This document shows, one piece after another, positions 35,735 to 47,735 of a DNA stretch of 64,000 bases. The notes beneath the pieces were generated by a model. It made no database searches. It worked only from the letters and a program-made list of their open reading frames with translations, and was not told the DNA's origin. The position numbers and the translations under genes are program-made. Numbering within the stretch: position 1 is the stretch's first letter; every line of letters begins with the position of its first letter. The stretch covers positions 1,054,001-1,118,000 of the forward strand of contig NW_020194693.1 in NCBI RefSeq assembly GCF_002865645.1. The letters run 5' to 3'. This DNA is from Hyaloscypha bicolor E. Lineage: Eukaryota > Ascomycota > Leotiomycetes > Helotiales > Hyaloscyphaceae.

Positions 35735-36010
35735 ATTCCTGGCCCGGACTATATTTAGTTAATTAATAGGCATAATAAGCTATTTCTATTTAGTATTAAT
35801 ATTTATATATATATTAATATCTATTCTCGGGCTATTATTTGGATTTATATTAGTATATTAAATTACATATCTTATTTAGTAATATAGTAATATCTTATAA
35901 CTTGTACCTAATTAGGCTATATTCTTATATTTTTTCGGGCTAATAAAAATAGTAAGCTTTCTTTTATTATAGAGGTATACTTTTACTTCTCTTATCTTAT
36001 AGATTTTTTT
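35735..36010 (+). pseudogene. degenerate integrase-like DDE core (transposase relic)
   Basis: Stop-riddled translation still reads PGPDYI, then HNKLFLFSINIYIYINIYSR, AIIWIYISI and, about 40 codons later, LIFFRANKNS. The order (GHDKL-like motif, I.IYGCIDAYSR-like strand, IIW.Y.., then FRADKGTE-like motif) matches the catalytic core of integrase-type transposases annotated widely in fungi, with the Asp/Glu codons eroded. The identification is by eye and tentative. Confidence 0.45.
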
Positions 36011-39000
36011 ATTCTTTATATTTAAGACTATTTCTATTTCGGGAAAAGTACTAAGAATTAGTATATTAAATCCTAGTAATAAAAGCTAGAGATTTCCTAA
36101 TTATTTTAATAGCATGTGAGTTAGGCTTTCCTATACTACTTATTATATTACTTTTTTTAGTTAAAGCTATTCGGAATTTTATTCCGGTATATATATATAA
36201 TCTAGCTAATATTTACTTATAAAATTACTTTATAGAACTAGTAAATAAAGAGTAATATAATTCTTAGAACTTATGAGATCGGATTATATTATTAGTGCTT
36301 TATATGCCCAGAATTAGGGATAAGGTCTTTAGATATACTAATTTGTGGAATATATATATAATTAGGATAAATCCTATATACTAAAATTATGTCTCGGGGA
36401 AGCCCTTTTTCCTTTACTAGTATCTAAAGTAAGGGGCCAAATAGTATAATTAACCTATAGATATAAACCTCTATAATAGGATTCTTAAGAATTATAAGTA
36501 TTAGGATAAGATTCATGTATTTTTTTTAGTTATTTATTAGCTTACTTTATATACTAATTTTTATAGATCTTAATAAGTACTTTTTACTAGTAATACTTAA
36601 TTAGTATTACTAGGCTTTACTTTCTCATAGTATTAACCTTAATACTTTAAAGCTCTCGGATATTAGGGCAAGTAATAATATTTCTTTATATATTTATATA
36701 TATTATATGCTTCGAGCTATAATTTATAATTATATGCACGCTATAATACTTCTAGTTCTAGCTAAATTAATTATTTTATATGGGAAATATAAGGCGGCTA
36801 TTATAAGAGAAGGTGCCCTAAGTAAAATCTTTTAGTCTAATCTTAATTTCCGAGCTCAGGTATTATAGAGTAATTAGACTTTCTAATTTATAGTACTACT
36901 AATTCCCCCGGAAGGCTTTTTTTATATTAGAAATAATAGCTTGAATTGCAGGTAATCTCAGGAAAGGTTAGTTAGCTTAAATATATAAGATATATGCCTC
37001 TTTTCCTAATTTCTTTATTATTTACTTATAGAAATTACTTTCTAGCTATTTATATAACTAATTCTATACCTCAAATTCCTTAACTTTCCTTAAAATTTTA
37101 ATTATAATATCCGAACTAACTTTAATTAATTTTTTGAAATATATAACTTTATAGCAAGATACCTGCCTAAATATGGCCTGAGATCCTAAGAAGCGCTTCT
37201 ATGAGTTTACTATTAAGTTCTATAATTAGTACCGTGCTTATAGACCTAATAATACCAAATTTAGTCTATAAACCTCTATTTCTATTACTTATTTTACTGC
37301 CCTTATATAACCTGGTATTAGCTAGCTTCCTATAATATCCGGCGGTATTTTAGCTTCTTTTTCTTTTCTTAGCTAGCCTATTTCTAGTACCTATATCTCT
37401 TAATAGCTACTTTCCGGATTTATTTTAATAGGCGGCCCTTAGTAAGTTCTAGTATCTTATTTATCTCGTTTTTTCTTCTTTAGATTTTATATTCTTGGAA
37501 ATAAAGCTAATTTTACTAATAATAGCTCTTCTAGTATAATAGGATCTCAAGTAATCCAGAGTACTAGATACCGAGATAATCTAATTACTATAATATATAA
37601 TTTTCCTTATACTAGATAACTTCCTATTTCTTAATATATAAGTAACCTTATAAAGCTATTTTTTATTACTCCCGTAACCTTAATATAGCTAATAAGTAAT
37701 CCTAGTAAGAAAAGGGAAAAAAATAAGGCATAATTAGTACTAGAGAAGTTTCTAATATACTAGGTTATATATAAGTTCGAGTATATATTACTAGATACTT
37801 ATTAGGAAAGCACTAAGACATAATTAAAATATAGGAAAGCTAGTAATTATATTTTCTCTTCTTTCTTATATTATATAATTACTAATATTTATAGCTAAAT
37901 ATGTTTATTATTTCTAAAATCACGCTATTTCCTTTATTAAGAAGTTTATATTAGAGCACGTTTAGCTAATATTTAAAGAATACTAGTTTTATAGTTATTT
38001 ATAATATAATAACTATATTATTTTCTAGTCTTAAAAAAAGTAATTTAAGCTTTATTTTAGTAATAAAAAGAACCCTAAGCCCTATAATATTACCTTATTA
38101 ATAATCTAATTAATTAGGAAATATATTTATAGCCTTAAGTTACTATTTACTAGTATCCGAGAACTTAAAGCAAGTATTACTATACGGGTACTAAGTAATA
38201 TATCTAACTATAATACTTTTAGAGTACTTAATTATACTAAGTATAAAGAGCTAATTTGGCTTAGTTATATTCTTAATCCTAATAATTCCTTTACTATAAA
38301 CTTTAGGGCATAATTAGTTATTTCGGGAAATAAAACTCCTAAAGTAATTTTTGAGATAAATAAACTAGAATATAAAACTTCTAGTTTTTTTACTATTATT
38401 AATTCTTGGGCAAAGTTTAGAATAATTATATAAACCTATTTTCTTTCTTATTCTTTTTTTCTAATATATATTTATTTAGGATCCCGATTTACTAGTAAAC
38501 TCTAACCTAACTACGAATTAATTTGCCTTAAAGAAGCCTACTATAGGTTTATCTAATTACCTAATTTTTATATCCTTATTAGAATCTAATATACTTATAT
38601 TAGAAAAGCTATTTCCCAGACTTTCTAATTTCTCTCTAGAGCTTAATAACTATCCGCTGCCTTTAACCTAATTACCTATTCCTACTTCTATTACTAATAC
38701 TAAATATTAGAAAATACCTGCTCTTTACTAGTACCTAGAAATAATTAAGCCTATTTCTCCTAAATAATTCCATTATATAACTTACATAAAACATATTACT
38801 AAGCCTATTAATTATAAGAAATAATTAGATCTTTTACTATAATTAGATCCAAGCTATATTTAGTTAGAACTCATTTACTTACTTAGTTCTTAACTAGCTA
38901 TTTCTAGAGTTTTAGTTTATCTTATAAAATTAAAACTAGATAATTAAATTTCATATGTTTTTCTATATATAAAAGCTATGCTTTTAGGTATTTTTAAGTA

Positions 39001-39889
39001 TATAAAATTCCCCTATTTACTATATAACTAGGCTTTATTTATTAAGTCTTTTTTCTATTAGCCGGTTTATAGTTAACTGGCTTTATAGTTCTTTTTTCCC
39101 TTATTATTTTATACTTTTCCTTTAGTAATTCCTTTATATACCTAAACTCATATTTATCTATATTTTTTACTTTGTAATTAGCTTCCTTATCTTATTTTTT
39201 ATAATTATTATATATGCCGCTATAATAATTCTCTAGCTTAATATAGCCTATAAAGATTTCTTACTTATTTATATACTTTTTATACGGGTTAGTAATCTAT
39301 AAAACTTTACTAAACCTAATTAGGAAAGTCCTATAGCTAGGCTAGCTAAATAACTTACTAGTATTAAATTAGAATAGCTTTAAAAACTCGATAATTATAT
39401 AATACTTTACTAATTAGAAAGGTATCTATATAGTTTATATTATAGTTCCGAAACTTGAGAAGTTTTTTAGGTACTTAATTAATACTAATAATCTCATTTT
39501 GCTTTACTATTATCCTATAAGTCTAGAGCTAATTATATTAGCCCTATATATTATCTAGTAAAAGAAGTAGCTTATTCGGGTAATAGTAACTTGAAGTTTG
39601 CCCTTATTATTAACTAGGAAGTTATCTTAATTCATATAAGTAGCTATAGTAATTATATTAAAAGAGGGTATTAAGGTATTAAGGAAATAGAAAATAAAGG
39701 CAGCTAGTATAGGCCTTAAATCTGGATTATTTTTTAATAAATTATTTCTATTTAAAATATACTAAGAGCTTATATAGAAATTATATAATAATAGGAAAAT
39801 AATTATAAGAAAGAAAAGTCAGGTAATATAAAGAAGTCTTTAAATAATCGGGGCAAGAAAGTAATTAATATAAAGTAAATATTATATAA

Positions 39890-41110
39890 CTTACCCTATA
39901 TTTCTATAACTCTTCTATTATTATAATTACTTACTTACTTATATATATATATATATATATTTTTCCCTCTTTTCCTATTTCTTTTCTTAATATATAAAAT
40001 ACTAAACTAGAAGCCCTATAATAGGAAGACTACTATTAACTACTTTTACTAATATAAATATGGCTAAAACCTTTATTTTTTATACTAATTTTATATATAC
40101 TTTTATATTATTAAGCGAAATTAGTAATATTATATTCTTAATCTCTATAAAAAATCCGGACGTAATAATAATAGGCTATATAATAGCAAATAAAATAGTT
40201 CTTTTATCCGAATATTTAGGTAGAGAAATATATATATATTTCTATTTAAGTAAGCTAAAAAATAAGATAATTTTTTATTATTATATATATTCTTACTATT
40301 AATATTATTTTAAAATTTAGCTCCTAAATTTATACTATTATAAAGTACTAAAGATTAGTATTTTAGTATTAGAAAAACGAGGCTAGTTAATATAAATGAA
40401 CTTAATTTCTAGACTATATATAATCTATATTATATACTAATCCTAATACTCTTATTATATAGCTAATTAATAAATACTATAAAGATTTCAAGTTTCTAGT
40501 AATTAGTAGTATTTTTATATTAATTAGAGTAAGAAATACTAAAAATCATTATCTAAAAATTAGTAATTATAATATATAATAATTACTTCTTCTAAAAATA
40601 GATATTTCTCTCTTTTCTCCTTATTCTTTTATTCTCTTTATTCACATTCCGGTATATAAATAGAAAGCCTATAAGATAAAGTATAATAGGATAGGATATA
40701 ATAGAATAAGAGAAAAATGCCCGAAAATCGCCTAAAAATCGCCAAAAATTGGCACCCCTAATATATAGTAATTACTTTTTTAAATCTATATATATATCTT
40801 CTTTTTCTTTTCTTCTTTTCTTTCTCTTTATTTATATTCTAGTATAAGGATAGAAAACCTATAAGGAAGCTAGGAATAGTAAGGTTAATAGCAAGTAACG
40901 GGTTAACTATTACCTTGATTTTCTATACTAATTTTACACGCATATTAGTACTATATAGCTAGATTAGTAATATTTTATTCTTAATATATTTTAACTAATT
41001 AGATTTAATAGCAAATACTTATTAATAGTAAATGAACTAGTGCTCCTATTCAAATATCTATAGCCTAGAAACACATGTATTTCTAAGGCTTAAAGAGGCA
41101 TATAAATGGG
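39890..41110. repeat. diverged repeated segments within the RIP-like block
   Basis: A segment starting near 39920 and running through 40240 (TTTTCCTATTTC, then GGAAGACTACTATTAACTAC, then CTAATTTTATATATAC) recurs in altered form at about 40790-41090. A shorter copy of its first part is at about 40563-40690. They are direct repeats differing mainly by transitions. The 80-codon open frame at 40060-40302 lies in one copy and is an AT-composition artefact. Confidence 0.5.
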
Positions 41111-42093
41111 ACAAATTATTTACTATTACATATATCTCTATTATTAATTTAATATTAGATAAATCTATTAGGTTTCTAGTACTATGAGGCATTGGGGAGG
41201 GAGGGTGAGTCACGTGAATAACAGGCTTCACACCCCCATAATCCATTAACTTGAATTATTCTTAGAATTAATGCTATCTGCTTTACCTAATTAGCCCAAA
41301 ATGACTTAAATATATCCATTAAGGCTTGGATATTACGTATTAGCAATAGAATTATTAATTATTAAATTTTGATTTTCTAGTATTAAGTACGATATGCGCA
41401 AATGCATTATGCAATGTCATTTCGGGGTTTTGGCAGGAGCATCGCTATCGGCCTCGGTACGTCCAGTTATTGTTCGTTGCATTGATGATACCTTGGACAA
41501 CGTTAGGTCCGATAATACTTGACTATTTTAAATTAGTGATCAATGTTCGACTGTGAGGGAAACAATGACTTACGGCTCGATTCGTGATACCGAACAACCC
41601 GAAAAACATATTCTCATATCCTCTTGGTGTGACTTTAGACATCACCGTTTGCGCATACGCATAATACAGAGCCTGAAAAAGACCGAATAGGATGTTGTAG
41701 ATTCAGAAATCGCGGACATGGTGGTACCCAACTTTCTCAGTCCACAACCCAAGCATTCCATAGAATGGGATAAAGGCCGAAAAAAGCTGGTCACCATAAA
41801 CATGTGCTTCGTCTTTAGACCAAAGTGTTTCTGAATGTACCAAAACCCGAAGGTTGAAGTAATCGAGCAAGCTGCTTGCGACAGTCCGAGGTATGTGAGT
41901 TGCAGGAAGGGGAAAGAGACTACTTGATTTTGAATAGTTCCAATCAATGTACCAGTTGTGTTCAGGCCACCAGCGAGCAGAATGTTTGGGGTAGGTGCCG
42001 GATTTCTTTAAGCGCAAGCCAGACTTGTTTCCAGCCGATTGTGAGGTTGTTGCTTCCTTTTGGGAGCTTTGGGCCGGGACGGGGTTGCTGGTA

Positions 42094-42535
42094 CGCAGAT
42101 TGTGGCATAAAGTGACGGGATTACAGGGCATTTATACCGCAAGCCCACTCTCAGGCCACTTTCTACTACACTCACCCACTAAAGTCCCCTATATTTCCAG
42201 GCTACTCTCCTGTAAGCACGCTATAAACTATAAACAAGTGGTACCACACCTTTAGAAGGCATATCCCCTGTACTTACAGGGGCAGACTCGCTAAAGGGTC
42301 CTATTAGCTCTCTTACAGCGCCCGAGCGCTACGGTTGCTCCGCCAGCAACACCATAACCCTTGAAGATTTTCAACCACCTTGGAAATGTCTCACAGCCCT
42401 TGTTTTAGGGGTTCAGGCCTAGAGTTACAAGGCTTATAGCAGGCGCAGTACCTTAAGCCACACCCTGGAGTCCGCTAACACCCCTATACGAATGTAAATG
42501 CCCTGTAATCCCGTCACTTTATTGCGCAATCTTCG
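42094..42535. mobile_element. MITE copy A (442 bp) inside the Atg22-like relic
   Basis: Ends read CG(C/A)AGATTGYGSMATAAAG and continue TGACGGGATTACAGGGCATT on both strands. TA lies at 42092-42093 and 42536-42537. Deleting the element and one TA restores WFIYQQPRPGPKLPKG in the host frame, which fixes the boundaries. The family is shared with the element at 55184-55619. Confidence 0.85.
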
Positions 42536-44130
42536 TAGATAAACCATCATATGCCGAGGACAACCCAGTCTAACAATGTCAGTGAGGACAATTGAGTGGC
42601 ATAATAGAAAGCTTACATGAATTAGTCAAGCAGGAGCGAGGTTATTGCCAAATGGATTTCTCTGAAGTGGCAGGAGACTGAATGATTGATCACAAGAGTG
42701 AGGAGATATCCGATGTTCGAATGAGCGGTTGATATGCTGCTGACGTGGCTTCGCTCCGAACTCTCGATTTTGTCATACTCGGCTTGAATGATCTTGCCGT
42801 ATTTCAGATCCTCTTCTCGTGCCTTTCTGACACGGGGCATGTAGCGAGCAAGCCTCGGGAAAACTGCAGTGTAGAACACGAGGGTGGCTCCCTAGTTGAG
42901 CGTGAGCAAGTATCAAATGGATGGAATGGACAGAAGGCCTGAAGAGAGATTCACATATGAAATGTACGTAATGATATAGAACACTATAGCAGCAAGCCAC
43001 TGATCTGGTCTCCTGATAGCCATCATGTAATACTGGAATATCCAGCAAATAACCGTCAGGACGAGGAGTAACCAACGTCCAAAGTTCCCATAGTCTGCTG
43101 CTGACCCCAGAGCCACAAACATAACCGTCATGACAGCGGAGCAAATTCCATTTGAAATGAGCACAATGCTCGCCATCGATCTGGTTCCTGAGCCCCAGGG
43201 GACGACACAGCCTCCCGTGGTGCAATTATCCTTTCCGATTGGTGTGACTACTGGATCCCATCCTGCACTGCTCAAGGCAGAATGGAAAAGGGCTTGGGAG
43301 TATGAGCCTGGGCCAACTCCGTTGTCACCTTGCATTTGTCAGTGATTAGGGTCAAGATATTAGGAGCCAGGGAGATCTTACATTGTAGCAAAGGTAGTAG
43401 GTCAACAGCTCCTTCCTCGTCATTGTCAGCTGATCGAACGCGTCTTCATCCGCGCCAAACAACTGCTCATACTACTCAAGGTTCTCCTTCAGTTTCTGCT
43501 TGCTAGAGCCGTCGATGTCGGCCGTTTCTGCCGCCACCTGTCGGGAGATAACTTCGTTCAGTGTGCTGACACCGATTGAGTCTTCCATTTTTCAAAAATT
43601 GAGACGAAAAGATGCTCGAAAACTACTCCGGATATCCCAGATAAAAAGCCATCACAATGCGGAAACCAAGCTTTTCATATAAAACCCCACTCTTTTCGAA
43701 CCGGGCCATCGTAATCCATCGCGAGCAGCTCACGGATTGCCGTTCAAGATGGCGTGGGGGTTGTTTCAATGAGGAGAATGATCTTCATGTAAACCTTGAA
43801 TTCTCGCGCGTCGGCCGCCCGGAGGAGAGGGTTGGTCCTGCAAATACTACGTTGCATAGTTTTTGATGGTTTGCAGTTGGCGCGAGAAGAAGTGGGGAGG
43901 TTGAAATAGAGGAGCTGCACGTGATCGGCAACCTTATTTCCACTTCTCGGTCCTCGTCTCGTATTCCGCAAACACGGGACAGTACATGGAAGTCTTCGAG
44001 GGATGTCACGTAGGAGGTGGATTGGATCCTTCACTGTCGACTGTGGTTGAAAAAGTCTGTTTGAACTTAAGAAGGGTTTCGGATCTCTCAAGTGAGGGGA
44101 GGCATTCGATTTGCAGATTTCCCACTCTTC

Positions 44131-47100
44131 ATGATGACTGAGCAGAACAGCGCGATGGCACCGTGGTCCGAAGATGAGTTGAGAGCCAAAGTGGGACAGG
44201 TGCGTTGATTTTGACATCTTACGTGTGCTTGAGTAATTCTCTATTCATCGTTGCATCGATTTTGATCTTGTCCTTACAGCTTGTGGCCTGGTCGATCCCC
44301 ACTATCGTCGAAGTCTCGACGCATCCAGCCGGCCACGAGATGAATGTACAGTCTGGATGAAATTAAGCAGCTTCTTAACAGCGGTAGTCGTCTTTGCCTT
44401 ACTTATATATTTTCCAGCTCTTCATCGTCGGCTTCCACGGCCACGTCGCAAGCGAAGACATCAGAACCCTCATCACTACCCACAAAGTCGGCGCCGTGAT
44501 CCTCTTCCTCCGCAATGTCTCAACCGCCACACAACTCACCGAGCTCACCACTTCCCTCCAAGAGATCGCTGCAGCCTCGGGTCATGAGCAGGGCCTCTTC
44601 ATCGCCATCGACCAAGAAAATGGTCTCGTCACGCGAATCAAACCGCCTGTTGCTGCACAGCTTCCTGGATCCATGGCTCTGGGTGCAACAGGAGATGCAT
44701 CGAATGCATTCAAGATCGCGTCGGCGACAGCAGAGACGTTGAAGGCTTTTGGGATTAACATAAATTATGCTCCGATCGCTGATGTGAATTCCGAGCCAAA
44801 GAATCCGGTCATCGGGGTAAGATCCCCGTCGGATGATCCCGAAACTGTTGGAAGACTTGTATCTGCGCAAGTGAAGGGGTTAAGTGAAGGTGGGATTCTT
44901 CCATGTGTGAAGCATTTTCCAGGACATGGGGATACTGCTGTGGATTCGCATTTTGGGTTGCCGGTTACAGCGAAGAGTAAGGCAGAGCTGGATGCTTGCG
45001 AGTTGGTACCGTTTCGAAGGGCGGTGGTTGAGGGTGTTGAGTCTGTTATGACGGCTCATATTGCTATGCCTGGAATCGGAGACCCGAGCTTGGGAGAGGA
45101 TCATCCTTCCAAGAAAGTACCGGCGAGTTTGAACTCGGATGCCATCAAGATTTTAAGGGATGAGATGAAGTTTGATGGCATGATCGTCAGTGATTGCCTG
45201 GAAATGGATGGTGTGAGGGCAACTTTTGGAACAGAGAAGGGTGCTGTCATGGCGTTGAAGGTGAGGAACTAGGTATCCGCTGTACCGAATGGGAGCTGAT
45301 CATTTTTGTGAACAGGCAGGAAATGACTGCGCGATGATCTGCCACACGATGTCGGCACAAGTTGGCGCCATCGAACAGGTCGTTCAAGCAGTGAAATCTG
45401 GCGAGCTTTCGCAAGAGGCCATTCGATTGTCGGTGGATAGAGTCAGGATTCTCAAAGCCAAGTATGGCATTCAAGCTCCGCTGGTGGCTGAAGAAATGTG
45501 GAGAACACGCGACACAAATTCGAGGAATACTAGACAAGCTGGCCTTGCGGCTGATATCTATGCCAAGAGCGCAACGGTCGTCCGCTCCGAACCTGGCTTA
45601 ATCCCACTTTCGCCGCACACCATGAACACGAAGCTTGTTTTCGTCAGTCCTGGGAAGACCCCAGTCGGCGGTGGAGCAGTCGGAAGTGGAGAAGAGAAAA
45701 CCCGGGAACCATATACGCCAGCATCGTACATTGATCTGATCCAGGTTCACAACCCAGATGCCATTGATGTTCGATTCCACGATGGCTTTAAACTTTCGAG
45801 AGAGGAAGAGAAACATATCGCCGACTCTGATGTCATCATCTTCGCAACGAGGAACGCAAGTCTAAGTCCATACCAAAAAGACCTTGGCTTGTCTCTGGGG
45901 AAGAAGTATGGAAACAAATTGATTGTCGTCGCAACTTGCGATCCATATGACTTCCTCGAGGAAAAGGCTGACATCAAAAATTACATCACGATCTATGAGC
46001 CTACGATCCCTGCATTCAAGGCAGCTGTGGACATCATCTTTGGAATTGCGAAATCTCGGGGCTCCTTGCCTGTCGGAACTCCTCCCGTCAAGCATGCCAT
46101 CAGGGGTCTCACCAACTTCAACGAGGATTTTGAACATATATTGCAGATGTGGAAGACAATCTTTCCGAAATGGCCGATCGAACGCTCGCGCATGCAAAAC
46201 CTTCTCCGCCAACCTCCTGGTCGACATTATATTCACGAGAAGGGGCTCTGTCTATCCTTCCTGACCGATGGGCCACACGGCAAAATTGCTGCAGTGGGTG
46301 TGCTGCCAGAATACCGAGGTAACGGCCTCGGCACTGCTTTTATGAAAAAAGCACAAGCCGAGTTGAGAAGTATGGCTCGTGCTAATGGGGATGGGGAATT
46401 GAAGTCGTTGGAGATCGGATCTGTGTTTCCTAGATTCTGGCCACAGGTGCCGACTGATTTCCCACAAGAATTCAAAGATTTTTTTCTTCACAGCGGTATG
46501 CCATGCTCTCATTTCGGTGGTTAGAGACAAATTTTTGACAAAAACCAGGCTTTCACAAATCCACGGCACCAACCGCCCGGGATCTCTACAGAGATATCCG
46601 CGGCCCTGTCGCTCCACCAGAAACCCTCGAGCGAGTCTCAAAGATGAACCTCAAATTCTCTCCCTGGTCTCCAGCGCTGTATGAAGAATGCATGACAAAG
46701 CAAAGGGGCAATTTCAGGCAAATCGTTCGTCCGTTCTCCCCTATACCTTTTCCCGCTCTCTAACGCTGTGTCCAGGGGTGGGTCAACGCCTACGAAACTC
46801 TCGCAGCTCGGAATCAACACCACGAAGTAATGGTGGCCTTCGACCCTGACACGAACGCACAAATCGGATGGACATTGATGTGTTCTCATTATGCCATCAT
46901 CAGCGACGCCTTTGCTTTCCTGCCATTGATGCCATCGAAAGAGAAGACAGGGCTCATTGCTTGTGTTGGGGTTGATGAGAGTGCGCGAGGCAAAGGAGTA
47001 GGACTGGCGCTACTGGTAAAAGCCATGGAGCATATGCGGGAACGGGGGATTGAGGGTGTGTGTATCGATTGGGTTGTGATCAGAGGCTTCTATGAACGCC

Positions 47101-47144
47101 TCGGATTCGAGGTTTGTTGGGAATATGAAGGTTACCAATGGTGA
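44131..47144 (+). CDS. GH3 beta-N-acetylglucosaminidase fused to GNAT acetyltransferase domains
   Basis: Exons 44131-44199, 44418-45260, 45316-46495, 46549-46724 and 46776-47144 total 878 residues. The N-terminal half is a NagZ-type GH3 barrel: VGQ-LFIVGFHGHV, FIAIDQENGLVTRI, GSMALGAT, ININYAPIADVN, CVKHFPGHGDTAVDSH (the His-Asp catalytic loop) and IVSDCLEMDGV (nucleophile Asp). A middle domain (residues about 380-560) includes VFVSPGKTPVGG. The C-terminal third has two GNAT acetyl-CoA motifs, VGVLPEYRGNGLGTAFM and VGVDESARGKGVGLALL, ending GFYERLGFEVCW. A GH3-GNAT fusion is known in fungi. There is no signal peptide, so intracellular turnover of GlcNAc-containing compounds is likely. The last intron uses a weak GTTCGT donor, chosen by phase and homology. 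Confidence 0.9.
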
Positions 47145-47735
47145 GGGGACCACGTGCCAGATGGGAAAGAATGCATGCAAGCCCGTTTGGATACAGCCTT
47201 CCTTCTTGTGTGTCGACAGCGTGGGAAGACGGGAGGAAACATGCATTCGGATCGCCGGCGTGCTTGTACCCGTCTTCTCTCGGAAGTGGTTTCTTCTCGA
47301 GTCAACATTATACAAACGCCTTTCGGAACTTCGTCAAGTTTTGAGTCACAATAATATCACACGATTTCGACACGACTTCCTCAGGAAGGGCGACCTGACA
47401 GGGCGCGTTTGACATCACTTCATCGTACCAACGGGTGAGAGTACATTGTGAGCGTTCGGGATGCTCCCTCCACTCAAGCTTGGCAATTGCTTCCTTCCAG
47501 CTTTCTCGGTTGTCAAATTTCCTCTTCTTGCCGTATTTGCGTGCGAAGTTCTCCTTGCTTTCGCTCCCAAATGGAGAAGTGCGCGGTGGTGGTGACAGAC
47601 CCTGAGGTCGCTCCTTCCTCAACTGCCAATCCTTCCACACCGTCTCTTTTGGCGAACTTCAACTTCTCAACTTCCTCCACCATGAATTTTCCTATTTTAT
47701 GATCGCATACCCTCTTTCGTCCACCAGTTGGCGAT
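47145..47735. other. intergenic; weak antisense frame
   Basis: A minus-strand frame at 47308-47640 (110 codons, charged, for example RESWKEAIAKLEWREHPERS) has GTG but no ATG start and no recognised domain. It could be a gene fragment or chance. Confidence 0.35.

Larger units (their letters stand above)
34624..41459. mobile_element. 6.8 kb RIP-like DNA transposon with TACCGAGGCC termini
   Basis: A very AT-rich block with no surviving frame. Its ends are imperfect inverted repeats: TACCGAGGCC, a diverged spacer, then GCCAAAACCCCGA at both ends. The host sequence CGTCC (GGACG on the gene strand) is duplicated at 34619-34623 and 41460-41464, a 5 bp target duplication. Near-terminal segments carry repeated GCATTCGCA-like motifs (34670-34740). 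A degenerate integrase-type core is readable on the plus strand near 35740-36010. The C-to-T and G-to-A saturation and stop density fit RIP. Nested elements inside cannot be excluded. Confidence 0.85.
34490..43588 (-). pseudogene. Atg22-like vacuolar transporter gene, split by a 6.8 kb insertion and otherwise decayed
   Basis: The 5' part (43588 to 41460) encodes an Atg22-type MFS protein: MEDSIGVSTLNEVISRQVA, FDQLTMTRKELLTYY, VMFVALGSAADYGNFGRWLL, FYTAVFPRLARYMP, LTIGWKQVWLALK, GTLIGTIQNQVVSFPFLQL, FIPFYGMLGLW and LFGITNRA-SSIIGPNVVQ. It breaks off at NNNWT. The missing end, GFPFLFALCFAASVVIWFVDV, lies 6.8 kb away at 34623-34490. Removing the insertion joins NNWT to GFPF in frame. Other breaks are a TAG at about 43479 (LE-stop-YEQLFG), a TGA in VVLGI-stop-WFIYQQ, a lost base at an intron donor near 43381, a MITE at 42094-42535, a frameshift before LLAGGLNTT, and a one-base loss in a T run near 41780. 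Atg22 proteins export amino acids from the vacuole; this copy cannot be functional. Confidence 0.85.

Noticed and set aside
40060..40302. 80-codon plus-strand frame in the AT-rich block
   Set aside because: Composition is Ile/Tyr/Leu-dominated, as expected from AT-saturated DNA, and the segment is part of a diverged repeat.
34624..41459. Centromere or telomere-like AT-rich domain
   Set aside because: The block has inverted termini and a target duplication inside a gene, so it is a transposon.
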